Shown here: positions 24,261 to 31,629 of the stretch, in pieces | Position numbering within the stretch: the stretch's first letter is position 1 | How the letters are laid out: each line of letters opens with the position of its first letter | NCBI GenBank assembly: GCA_934569225.1 | Contig: CAKTKC010000001.1 | Location: forward strand, 191,627-255,626 | Direction: 5' to 3' | DNA length: 64,000 nt | Source of the DNA: an uncultured Oscillospiraceae bacterium | GTDB taxonomy: Bacteria; Bacillota; Clostridia; Oscillospirales; Oscillospiraceae | The notes under the pieces: generated by a model | The model's input: the letters and a program-made list of their open reading frames with translations, nothing else | Database searches by the model: none | Told to the model about the DNA's origin: nothing | Position numbers and translations under genes: made by a program

Positions 24261-25376
24261 ATGGAGATTTATAACAGACCCTGGCCGTTGGTGCCGAACA
24301 AGGTAAGAGCCGACGGCGGACGGGAGCTGGACAGATTCCGGGGCGTGGAGCATCCGGCGGATACGCCCAACGGTGCGGAAGCCTGGGTCGGTTCCCTGAC
24401 GAAAGCCAACGGCGCAACACGGGAAAATCCCAATCTCGGCTACGCAGAGGTCATTCTCCCCGACGGGACACGGGACTTCCTGGTGAACGTGGTAGAGCGC
24501 GCGCCGAAGGCGATTCTGGGCGAAAGGCACATGGAAAAATACGGCTCCAGCCTGGGTATGCTCATCAAGATGATCGACGCGAAAGCCCCGTTCCTGCTGC
24601 AATGCCACCCCACGCGGGAAAACGCCCGGAAATACTGGAACAGCCAATTCGGTAAGGAAGAATGCTGGTACGTTCTGGGAACGCGGAAGGACGTCCCCGA
24701 GCCGCCGTACATCCTTCTGGGCTTCAAGGAGAATATTACCCGGGAAAAGTTTGAAGCGGCCTACCGGAAGGGAGACGCCGCGCTGCTGGAAAGCTTCTGC
24801 CACAAAATTCCGGTGCAGCCCGGCGAGAGCTACATGATTCCCGGCGGCGTTCCCCACGCCCTGGGGGCAGGGTGCTTCGTCGCGGAGATTCAGGAGCCCT
24901 CCGACCTCACGGCGGTGCCGTTCCCACAGGAATACCTGCTGGCATACCGGCGGAAAGCAAATCCCTTCGGGATTTTTGAGCCGGAGGACGAGCAGCTGTA
25001 CGAAAGCCGGATGCTCAACAGCTTCCACTATGAGGGACTGCCGCTGGATAAGCTCCTTGACCGGCTCAAGAGCAAGGAAGCGGTGCTGCGGCAGGAGTCG
25101 GGCGGCCGGGAGATCGAGATATTCGGCGACCGGGATACCTCCTATTTCTCCTGCACCATGGCGACGGTTTCCGGGGCTATGGCGAGAAAAAATACCGGCG
25201 ATGTGCAGATCGGCATTGTCGTGTCCGGGGAAGGGTGCATCCGCTGCGGAGAGAATGTGCTTCCTGTGAAGCAGGGCAGCGAGGTGTTCTTCCCCTGTCA
25301 GGTCAGGGACGCCGTTTTCGAGGGAGACTTTTCCATCATTCTCTGCAACCCCGGCGTCACGGCTGAGTACAAATAA
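24261..25376 (+). CDS. manA: Class I mannose-6-phosphate isomerase
   Basis: A 371-residue cupin-fold zinc enzyme that interconverts mannose 6-phosphate and fructose 6-phosphate. It has the family segments LLQCHPTRENARKYW near residues 112-126 (zinc-binding Q and H), and MIPGGVPHALGAGCFVAEIQEPSD near 192-215, containing the second histidine-glutamate pair. I choose the ATG at 24261; the GTG at 24249 sits too close to AAGAGG. It follows the CUT2 importer with a short gap, so the imported sugar may enter metabolism as mannose or a close derivative; relatives also act on other sugar phosphates. A strong terminator follows. Confidence 0.88.
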   Translation: MEIYNRPWPLVPNKVRADGGRELDRFRGVEHPADTPNGAEAWVGSLTKANGATRENPNLGYAEVILPDGTRDFLVNVVERAPKAILGERHMEKYGSSLGMLIKMIDAKAPFLLQCHPTRENARKYWNSQFGKEECWYVLGTRKDVPEPPYILLGFKENITREKFEAAYRKGDAALLESFCHKIPVQPGESYMIPGGVPHALGAGCFVAEIQEPSDLTAVPFPQEYLLAYRRKANPFGIFEPEDEQLYESRMLNSFHYEGLPLDKLLDRLKSKEAVLRQESGGREIEIFGDRDTSYFSCTMATVSGAMARKNTGDVQIGIVVSGEGCIRCGENVLPVKQGSEVFFPCQVRDAVFEGDFSIILCNPGVTAEYK

Positions 25377-25383
25377 TATGGGG

Positions 25384-25418
25384 ATTCCCAAGACCTGCGG
25401 GTCTTGGGAATTTCTTTT
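25384..25418 (+). terminator. Intrinsic terminator after manA
   Basis: ATTCCCAAGACC (25384-25395) pairs with GGTCTTGGGAAT (25400-25411), followed by a T-rich tail. Confidence 0.9.
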
Positions 25419-25451
25419 TTCTGTACGCTTTCTTTTTGAAATAGTCTATGC

Positions 25452-25457
25452 TATACT
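25452..25457 (+). promoter_or_regulatory. Probable -10 box of the RpiR gene
   Basis: TATACT at 25452-25457, about 36 bases before the start, with only a weak -35 candidate (TTTCTT, 25429-25434). No TGTAAT-type operator is visible here, so autoregulation is not evident. Confidence 0.45.
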
Positions 25458-25492
25458 GAATTTATCAATATTTATGAAGGACGGTAACGGGC

Positions 25493-26347
25493 ATGGCGGT
25501 ACAGAATACCTCTCTGGCGGCGCTGCTGCTGAGAATCGAAAATTCCCTTCCAAACCTCAGCAAATCCGAGCGGAAAGTGGCGGAATACATCCGGGGGAAT
25601 CCCCGGGGGATCATCGACCTGTCTGTGGCGGCGCTGGCGGATGCCTGCGGCGTCTCAGACCCCACGGTTGTCCGGGCTTACAAGAAGCTGGGCTTCAGCG
25701 GCTATGAAGATTTAAAGCTGACCCTGGCGCAGGCCACGGTATCCCCGGACGAGATCATCCACGAGGAGATCAGCGCCGAGGATTCCGTGCAGGCGGTGCG
25801 GGACAAGGTGTTCCAGAGCGCAATGCTTGCCTTGCAGTTCACCCGGGACATGCTGGAGCCGGATACCCTGGCGGCGGCGGCGCAGATGCTGATGAACGCC
25901 CGGAAGATCGTGATCTTCGGCCTGGGCGGCTCTGCGCCTGTGGCCATGGACTTACACCATAAGCTGCTGCGGCTGGGACTGAACGCCGCGGTCTACACCG
26001 ACCCCCATTTGCAGGTGATCGCCTGCAATTACTTAGACGAGCGGGACGCGGTATTTGCCGTCAGCCACTCCGGCAGCTCCCGCTGCGTGGTGGACAGCAC
26101 CCAGACCGCGAAGCATCGGGGGGCGAAGGTCATCTCCCTGACCAGCGCGGGCAAAAATCCACTGTCCAAACTGGCGGACATCAGCCTGAACACGAACTCC
26201 AAGGAGACGAAGTACCGGGTCGTGTCCATCGCCTCCCGTGTGGCGGCGCTGACCATCGCGGACTCCATTTACACCTACATTGCCATGCGGACGGACGGGG
26301 CAAAGTCCCTGCAAATCGAAAAGAGCATGGAAAGCCTGAAATACTGA
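25493..26347 (+). CDS. RpiR family transcriptional regulator
   Basis: A 284-residue regulator. The N-terminal HTH_6 domain (about residues 1-77) shows LSKSERKVAEYIRGNPRGI and the recognition-helix region LADACGVSDPTVVRAYKKLGF. The C-terminal SIS domain (about 110-260) has the sugar-phosphate binding pattern IFGLGGSAPVAMD near 141 and AVSHSGSSRCVVDS near 187. SIS domains of this family sense phosphosugars. Six TGTAAT-N3-ATTACA-like sites occur around two promoters in this window, and a similar motif is known for HexR, another RpiR-family protein. It is therefore the likely local regulator of both operons. The first member of the second operon begins 213 bases downstream. Confidence 0.92.
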   Translation: MAVQNTSLAALLLRIENSLPNLSKSERKVAEYIRGNPRGIIDLSVAALADACGVSDPTVVRAYKKLGFSGYEDLKLTLAQATVSPDEIIHEEISAEDSVQAVRDKVFQSAMLALQFTRDMLEPDTLAAAAQMLMNARKIVIFGLGGSAPVAMDLHHKLLRLGLNAAVYTDPHLQVIACNYLDERDAVFAVSHSGSSRCVVDSTQTAKHRGAKVISLTSAGKNPLSKLADISLNTNSKETKYRVVSIASRVAALTIADSIYTYIAMRTDGAKSLQIEKSMESLKY

Positions 26348-26392
26348 TTGCCGGACTGCGGCGGTTTCCGTGCTTCGCGGAAATCGGCAAAA
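26348..26392 (+). terminator. Stem-loop after the RpiR gene
   Basis: TTGCCG (26348-26353) and CGGCAA (26385-26390) enclose TTTCCG/CGGAAA. The combined stem has an internal bulge and only a short A/T tail, so it is a possible but weak terminator. Confidence 0.45.
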
Positions 26393-26408
26393 TGCCTAAA
26401 TCTGAAGC

Positions 26409-26423
26409 TGTAATTTCGTTACA
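26409..26423. promoter_or_regulatory. Upstream RpiR-type operator, site A of the dehydrogenase operon
   Basis: TGTAATTTCGTTACA matches TGTAAT-N3-ATTACA at 11 of 12 positions, and its ends TGTAA/TTACA form a perfect inverted repeat. It lies 17 bp before the -35 box, as at the aldolase promoter. Confidence 0.75.
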
Positions 26424-26440
26424 ATTATTCTTGCCGGTGC

Positions 26441-26469
26441 TTGAAAATCGGACTACAGTGTGCTATATT
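26441..26469 (+). promoter_or_regulatory. Promoter of the FAD-dehydrogenase/Etf operon
   Basis: TTGAAA (26441-26446), 17 bp, TATATT (26464-26469). It has the same spacing to its operators as the promoter at 15721. Confidence 0.8.
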
Positions 26470-26480
26470 TATGACGAGGA

Positions 26481-26495
26481 TGTAATGCGAATACA
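26481..26495. promoter_or_regulatory. Operator-like site B of the dehydrogenase operon
   Basis: TGTAATGCGAATACA matches 11 of 12 half-site positions and lies at the expected start of transcription. Confidence 0.65.
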
Positions 26496-26523
26496 ATAAT
26501 AAGCGAAAAATGATTCTCAAACT

Positions 26524-26538
26524 TGAAATTTCATTACA
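26524..26538. promoter_or_regulatory. Operator-like site C of the dehydrogenase operon
   Basis: TGAAATTTCATTACA matches 11 of 12 positions. It lies in the leader just before the ribosome site, 115 bp from site A (114 bp in the aldolase operon). Confidence 0.65.
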
Positions 26539-26560
26539 AAATCAGAAAGGGAGAAGCACC

Positions 26561-27991
26561 ATGCAAGACAAGTCTTTGATGTTCTACATGATCCGTTCCG
26601 AGCTGGAGGACGCGGTCGGTGTAGAAAACGTATCCACCAAGGAAATTGAACGTGCGGTATATTCCGTGGATTATTTCTGGCTCAGCCGGAAGTGGCAGGA
26701 TGCCGGTGAGCAGGGACCCATGCCCGACATCATCGTTCGCCCCGGCACCACCGAGGAAGTATCCAAGGTCATGAAGATCGCCAACTATTATAAAATCCCC
26801 GTCACCACCTGGGGCGGCGGCTCCGGAAGCCAGGGCGGTGCTCTGCCGGTGGCCGGCGGCATTCTGCTGGACATCAAGCGCCTGGACAAGCTCATTGAGC
26901 TGAACACCGAGGCGGGCTTCGTCACCTGCGAGACCGGCATGATCTTTGCCACGCTGGAAGACCTGGTCAACGAAAAGGGCTACTCCGTGATGCATCTGCC
27001 CTCCTGCATGACCTGCTGCACCGTGGGCGGCGCGCTGGCGCACAACGGCATCGGCATTCTCTCCACCAAGTACGGCAAGATGGACGATATGTGCCTGTCT
27101 CTGGAAGTGGTTCTGCCCAACGGCGACATCATCAACACCCTGCCCGTGCCGAAGCACTCCTCCGGCCCCAACCTGATCCCCTTCTTCGTCGGCTCTGAGG
27201 GCACCCTGGGCATCATGACCAAGGCCAAGTTCAAGATCGTCAAGCAGCCCGAGACCCGCATCCACCATGCGTTCCTGTTCTCCGACATCCATGTGGGCTA
27301 TCAGGCCTGCCGGGAGATCGTCCAGGCGGTGAAGCCCTCCATCGTGCGTCTGTTCGACGAGGCGGAGACTGTTTCCATCATCAAGAAGATTATCGGCTTT
27401 GAAAAGCGCGGCTCCTTCCTGAACCTGACCCTGGAAGGCTATGAGAAGGTCGTCGCCGCCGAGCTGGAGATCGTTCTGGACATCGCCAAGAAGTACGGCG
27501 CGGAAGATCTGGGCACGGAATACGGCGAAAAGTGGTTCCAGAACCGCATCACCTTCTTCTATCCCGACAATATCATGGATCTGCCCCAGATGTTCGGCAC
27601 CCTGGACACCGTGGCGACCCACGACAATATTGAAAAGATCTACCGGGCGATGAAGGCCGCCGTGGAGGATAACTTCAAGGAGTACGGCGTCCGCTTCATC
27701 TCCCACAGCTCCCACTGGTACGACTGGGGCGCCATGAACTACTCCCGCTTCATCATTGACAATCCCCCCAAGGATCCCGAGGAAGCCCTCCGCCTGCACA
27801 ATCAGGTCTGGAACTGCGGCGTTCGTGCGGCGCTGGCCAACGGCGGCGTGCTGAACGATCACCACGGCGTCGGCCTGAAGCTGTCCCGTCTGGTGAAGGA
27901 GCAGTATGGCCCCGCCATTCAGGTGCTGCAGGCGCTGAAGAAGGAGCTTGACCCCAACGGTATCATGAACCCCTACAAGCTGGGTCTGTAA
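26561..27991 (+). CDS. FAD-linked 2-hydroxyacid dehydrogenase (GlcD/LctD-like)
   Basis: A 476-residue flavoprotein of the FAD_binding_4/FAD-oxidase_C type. It oxidises a 2-hydroxyacid such as lactate, glycolate or a sugar acid and passes electrons on. The FAD-binding stretch is VTTWGGGSGSQGGALPVAGG near residues 80-99, and the C-terminal oxidase domain ends with DPNGIMNPYKLGL. HHGVGLKLSR near residue 436 carries the histidines usual near the flavin. The ATG at 26561 follows GGGAGAAG; the extra N-terminus of the longer frame would run through operator site C. The following Fe-S, EtfB and EtfA genes show that its electron acceptor is probably an electron-transfer flavoprotein. Confidence 0.9.
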   Translation: MQDKSLMFYMIRSELEDAVGVENVSTKEIERAVYSVDYFWLSRKWQDAGEQGPMPDIIVRPGTTEEVSKVMKIANYYKIPVTTWGGGSGSQGGALPVAGGILLDIKRLDKLIELNTEAGFVTCETGMIFATLEDLVNEKGYSVMHLPSCMTCCTVGGALAHNGIGILSTKYGKMDDMCLSLEVVLPNGDIINTLPVPKHSSGPNLIPFFVGSEGTLGIMTKAKFKIVKQPETRIHHAFLFSDIHVGYQACREIVQAVKPSIVRLFDEAETVSIIKKIIGFEKRGSFLNLTLEGYEKVVAAELEIVLDIAKKYGAEDLGTEYGEKWFQNRITFFYPDNIMDLPQMFGTLDTVATHDNIEKIYRAMKAAVEDNFKEYGVRFISHSSHWYDWGAMNYSRFIIDNPPKDPEEALRLHNQVWNCGVRAALANGGVLNDHHGVGLKLSRLVKEQYGPAIQVLQALKKELDPNGIMNPYKLGL

Positions 27992-28013
27992 GGAAAGGAT
28001 AGGAGGTAACAAT

Positions 28014-29081
28014 ATGATTAGTCAGAATGCCCTGCATCATGCGGAAAAGTGCCGCTTCTGCTGGATGTGCCGCCATCTGTGCCCTGTCCAGCACCAGACC
28101 GGTAAGGAACTGAACACCCCTCGCGCCAAGGGACTGCTGCTGAGCATGGTCAACAAGAAGGCGCAGGAATTTGACAAGGATATGGGTCAGGCTATGTACG
28201 AGTGCCTGCTCTGCGACGCCTGCACCAATGACTGCGCCACCGGCTATCAGCCGCCGCTGTTCATCCGGGAAGCCCGTACCGAGGCCGTGGTCAGCGAAGT
28301 CGCTCCGGAGAGCGTCATGAAGCTGATCGAGAACGTAGAGACCACCGGCAACATCTACGGCGTGGAGAAGCCCTCCTGCGGCCAGGACGGCACGGACGTG
28401 CTGGTGTACATCGGCGAAGTCGCCGCCATCAAGGTTCCGGAAATGGCGAAGAATCTGCTGGCGCTGCTGGCAAAGGCGGGGGTTTCCGCCAGGGTTCTTC
28501 CCAATGAGCCTGCCTCCGGCGTGATGCTGGGCGACCTGATGGGCTACACCGAGGAAGTCCGCAAGCAGGCCGAAGTGTGCGCCAAGGCGCTGAACGAAAC
28601 AGGTCTTCCCGTCGTGGTTCTGGACAGCTACGACGCCGAGATCATGACCCAGAAGTACCCCGAGTGGGGCTGCGAGATCACCGCCGGTGTCACCACCGCC
28701 ACCGCTTTCGTCGCCAGACTGCTGGAAGAGAAGAAGCTTTCCCCCAAGGCTGTCCTGGGTACCGTGGGCGCCTGCCACGACGATGACCGTCTGGCGCGTA
28801 CCTTCCACGAGTTCGCCCCGGTGCGCAGCATGGCCAAAGCCGCGGGCTACGAGCTGACGGAGATGTTCAACCACGAGAAGCTGGCGAAGTCCTGCGGCAC
28901 CGCCGTTGCCTACGGCTATATGCCCGAGCTGGTGACCCGCATTGCGGGCGGCCGCTGGGACGATCTGACCCGCACCGATGCCAAGGCGATGCTGGTCGCG
29001 AATCCCGAAACCTGGCTGTGCTTCAGCCTGTGCGTTCCCGAGGGCTATCAGCTGGTAGACCTGTTCGGCGCGCTGCTGTAA
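28014..29081 (+). CDS. 4Fe-4S protein (GlcF/HdrD-like, lacking clear CCG motifs)
   Basis: A 355-residue iron-sulfur protein. It has two four-cysteine motifs: CRFCWMCRHLCP (residues 13-24) and CLLCDACTNDC (residues 64-74), each able to bind a 4Fe-4S cluster. The C-terminal part is where GlcF/HdrD proteins carry CCG domains. Here it has only GACHDDDR near residue 252 and LAKSCGTA near 286, so the CCG motif looks degenerate. It sits between the flavin dehydrogenase and EtfBA and most likely wires electrons between them. A GGAGG site precedes the ATG. It is complete, but shorter than GlcF-plus-CCG proteins. Confidence 0.85.
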   Translation: MISQNALHHAEKCRFCWMCRHLCPVQHQTGKELNTPRAKGLLLSMVNKKAQEFDKDMGQAMYECLLCDACTNDCATGYQPPLFIREARTEAVVSEVAPESVMKLIENVETTGNIYGVEKPSCGQDGTDVLVYIGEVAAIKVPEMAKNLLALLAKAGVSARVLPNEPASGVMLGDLMGYTEEVRKQAEVCAKALNETGLPVVVLDSYDAEIMTQKYPEWGCEITAGVTTATAFVARLLEEKKLSPKAVLGTVGACHDDDRLARTFHEFAPVRSMAKAAGYELTEMFNHEKLAKSCGTAVAYGYMPELVTRIAGGRWDDLTRTDAKAMLVANPETWLCFSLCVPEGYQLVDLFGALL

Positions 29082-29088
29082 AACGAAT

Positions 29089-29865
29089 ATGAAACACATT
29101 CTTGTCTGTGTAAAGGCGGTACCCGTTTCCTCCTCCGTCGAGGTGGACGGTCAGCACCGGTTGAAGCGGGATGGGGCCAGTTTGCAATGGAATATTGCGG
29201 ATGAGTCCGCGCTGGAGGCCGCTTTCCGTCTGGCGGACAGGGATGGCAGTGTCACAGTCCTGACCATGGGCCCTCCAAAACTGGAGGGCCCATTGCTGGA
29301 ATTGCTGGCAAGGGGCGCCAGCCGGGCGGTACTCATTACTGACCGCCTCATGGCCGGGGCGGACACCCGGGCGACTGCACGGGCGCTGGCTTCGGCGGCG
29401 GAAAAGCTGGGGCCGTTTGACGCCGTTTTCTGTGGCTGCAAGGCCATCGACGGGGAGACCGGGCAGGTTCCCGGGGAACTGGCGGCGGCGCTGGGGCTTC
29501 CCTGCATCTCCAATGCGGAGAAGGTGGAAATGGCGGGAGACGAACTGCTGGTCACCCGCCGGTTGGAGGACGGCGTTCAGAATCTGACCGTTTCCGGGTC
29601 TGCGGTCATCAGCTTCAGCAGCTATTCCTACCCGCTGCGCCTGGCCGGAATCCTGGGAATGCGCCGGGCGAGGAAAACCCCAGTGGAGATCCTGACAGCC
29701 GCCGATCTGGGTTTGACCCCGGAGGACTGCGGCCTGAAAGGGTCGCTGACCAAGGTCGTGGCAATGGAATCCCGCTTCCCCGGTCTGCGCCGGGGGCCAA
29801 AGGAAACAGATCTGGACGCGGGCGTTCGGAATCTGCGCGAACTTCTGCGGGAGGTGCGGCCATGA
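29089..29865 (+). CDS. etfB: Electron transfer flavoprotein, beta subunit
   Basis: A 258-residue EtfB. It opens with the family pattern MKHILVCVKAVPVSS and has DESALEAAFRLAD near residue 41 and FCGCKAIDGETGQVPGELAAALGLP near 114-138, which form the nucleotide-binding side. Together with EtfA it binds FAD and carries electrons from the upstream dehydrogenase. It begins seven bases after the Fe-S gene and overlaps EtfA by four bases. In lactate dehydrogenase-Etf complexes such as that of Acetobacterium, the same pair supports flavin-based electron confurcation. Whether this one does so cannot be read from the sequence. Confidence 0.9.
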   Translation: MKHILVCVKAVPVSSSVEVDGQHRLKRDGASLQWNIADESALEAAFRLADRDGSVTVLTMGPPKLEGPLLELLARGASRAVLITDRLMAGADTRATARALASAAEKLGPFDAVFCGCKAIDGETGQVPGELAAALGLPCISNAEKVEMAGDELLVTRRLEDGVQNLTVSGSAVISFSSYSYPLRLAGILGMRRARKTPVEILTAADLGLTPEDCGLKGSLTKVVAMESRFPGLRRGPKETDLDAGVRNLRELLREVRP

Positions 29866-30773
29866 AGGAAATTCTGGTGTTATGCCCCTTCGGCGTAGAT
29901 AAGGGTTTGCTGGGCAAGGCCGCGGGGCTTTCCGGCGGCGCACTGCGGGTGTTGATTCCGGCAGGGGAGAGCGACATTGCCGCGGAATACGGCGCAAGCC
30001 GCATTTTTGAACTGAACGCCCCGGAAATCGGGGACGAAAGCGCCTTTGCCGCCTTCCTGGCGGAGACGATCCGCCGGTGGGGCAGCCAGATCGTGCTGGC
30101 TCCGGCGACGGTGCGGATGCGCAGCATCATGCCCATGCTTGCCTGGCAGCTGGATGCGGGACTGACGGCGGACTGCACCGCCCTGCGTATGGAGGGGGAG
30201 CAGCTGATTCAGACCCGTCCGGCTTTCGGAAATTCCCTGATGGCGGACATCCGCTCGTTAAGTGAAATTCAGATGGCCACCGTCCGTCCGGGAACGTTCC
30301 GGCCGGAAAAGCAGGCGGCCAAAACGCCGACCGTAGAAACCATAACCTATACCCCGGACGAGCGGGTGAAGCTCCATTCTTTCGGAAGCTTTGCCCAGGG
30401 AAAGCCCCTGTCTCAGGCGGAAATCATCGTAGCGGGGGGCATGGGCGTCGGCTCCCAAGCGGGCTTTAAGAAGCTGGAAGCGCTGGCAAAAAAGCTCGGG
30501 GGCAGCCTGGGAGCGTCCCGCACGGCTGTGGAAGCGGGATTTGCGCCCTACCGCTGTCAGGTGGGCATGACGGGCATTACGGTCTGCCCGAAGCTGTACA
30601 TCGCCGTGGGAATCAGCGGTGCGGTGCAGCACCTGGCCGGTATGTCCGGCTCCGGGAAGGTCGTCGCCATCAATTCGGACCCGAAGGCACCGATCTTTGA
30701 CTATGCCGACTATGGCATCGTCGGGGATTGGGAAGCCGTTGTAGATAAACTTCTTAAGGAGGAAAACTTATGA
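29862..30773 (+). CDS. etfA: Electron transfer flavoprotein, alpha subunit
   Basis: A 303-residue EtfA. The C-terminal FAD domain is typical: IIVAGGMGVGSQAGFKKLEALAKKLGG near 188-213, GASRTAVEAGF near 216, and SDPKAPIFDYADYGIVGDW near 268-286. The usual GQTG loop reads GMTG here (near residue 236). There is no N-terminal ferredoxin domain, unlike LctC of Acetobacterium; the separate Fe-S protein may take that part. Its start overlaps EtfB and its stop overlaps the IolB-like gene, in each case by four bases. Confidence 0.9.
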   Translation: MKEILVLCPFGVDKGLLGKAAGLSGGALRVLIPAGESDIAAEYGASRIFELNAPEIGDESAFAAFLAETIRRWGSQIVLAPATVRMRSIMPMLAWQLDAGLTADCTALRMEGEQLIQTRPAFGNSLMADIRSLSEIQMATVRPGTFRPEKQAAKTPTVETITYTPDERVKLHSFGSFAQGKPLSQAEIIVAGGMGVGSQAGFKKLEALAKKLGGSLGASRTAVEAGFAPYRCQVGMTGITVCPKLYIAVGISGAVQHLAGMSGSGKVVAINSDPKAPIFDYADYGIVGDWEAVVDKLLKEENL

Positions 30774-31558
30774 ATTACAAGAAAACCTATGTTCCTGCCA
30801 AGGGCTATACGCCCATCTGCAAGATCGGCGAGTGCAGCCTGAAAAAGCTGGAGTTCGGCATCATCGAGCTGGACGCCGGGGAGAAGCTGCCCTTCTACAC
30901 GGAGGATCGGGAAGTCGCCTTCATCATGCTGGAAGGCCACTGCAACGTTTCTTTCGATGGCGAGCGCCATGAGAACATCGGCAACCGCGCCAATGTGTTT
31001 GAAAACCGGAAGGCCGAGAGCTTCTACATGCCCCGGGAGCAGCATCTGGAAATCGAAGCCATCGACCATATCAAGATCGCCGTCTGCGGCACGCCCGTGA
31101 AGGAAAAGACCGCTCCCCAGGTGCTTCGGGAGGATCATGTGGTGCTGAAGCTGCTGGGCCGCGTTCCCTACCAGAGAGAGACCAGCTTCATCATCGACGG
31201 CAATTCCAACGCAAAAGTCCTGACCATCGGCGAGGCCTACTGCACCGAGGGCAACTGGGCGGGCTTCCCGCCTCACAAGCACGACGAGGACAACATGCCC
31301 ACCGAGTGCATCGCCGAGGAAATTTACTACTTCCTGTTTGACCCCAAGCAGGGCTTTGCCGTGCAGTGCCTGTACACCGCCGACGGCGCTCTGGATGAGG
31401 CCTACCGGGTGAAGAACGACGAACTGGTGGAGTTCCCCTACGGCTACCACACCACCGTTTCCACCCCCGGCTACCAGACCTACTTCCTGTGGCTGATGGC
31501 TGGCGACTATCAGGGCTTCAACCGCAGCAACGACCCGGAGCACGACTGGGTCAAGTAA
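30770..31558 (+). CDS. 5-deoxy-glucuronate isomerase family protein (IolB-like)
   Basis: A 262-residue bicupin protein of the KduI/IolB family. IolB converts 5-deoxyglucuronate to 5-dehydro-2-deoxygluconate in inositol breakdown. Visible metal-site motifs are FPPHKHD near residues 164-170 and TECIAEEIYYF near 175-185, and a second half FPYGYHTTVSTPGYQTYFLWLMAG near 222-245. It is translationally coupled to etfA (ATGA overlap). No other clear inositol genes (iolD, iolE) are in the window. The enzyme may therefore act on another keto-uronate or deoxy sugar acid of the same pathway as the class II aldolase and PfkB kinase. Confidence 0.85.
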   Translation: MNYKKTYVPAKGYTPICKIGECSLKKLEFGIIELDAGEKLPFYTEDREVAFIMLEGHCNVSFDGERHENIGNRANVFENRKAESFYMPREQHLEIEAIDHIKIAVCGTPVKEKTAPQVLREDHVVLKLLGRVPYQRETSFIIDGNSNAKVLTIGEAYCTEGNWAGFPPHKHDEDNMPTECIAEEIYYFLFDPKQGFAVQCLYTADGALDEAYRVKNDELVEFPYGYHTTVSTPGYQTYFLWLMAGDYQGFNRSNDPEHDWVK

Positions 31559-31570
31559 TTTCACCGTGTA

Positions 31571-31606
31571 ACCCCGGGTGAACGGATGGATAGGTTCATC
31601 CGGGGT
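31571..31606 (+). other. Intercistronic hairpin between iolB-like and kinase genes
   Basis: ACCCCGGGTGAAC pairs with GTTCATCCGGGGT (13 positions, one mismatch), without a T run. It is a probable processing or attenuation element. Confidence 0.55.
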
Positions 31607-31629
31607 ATCTTCAATAGGATGGTGCGTAT

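Noticed and set aside
26348-26560. Riboswitch in front of the dehydrogenase operon
   Set aside because: The gap is explained by a hairpin, the promoter and three operator sites; I see no conserved aptamer pattern.
26561-31558. Complete myo-inositol (iol) operon
   Set aside because: Only an IolB-like gene plus general PfkB and aldolase families are seen. IolD, IolE and a clear IolG neighbour set are missing, so I do not call it an inositol operon.
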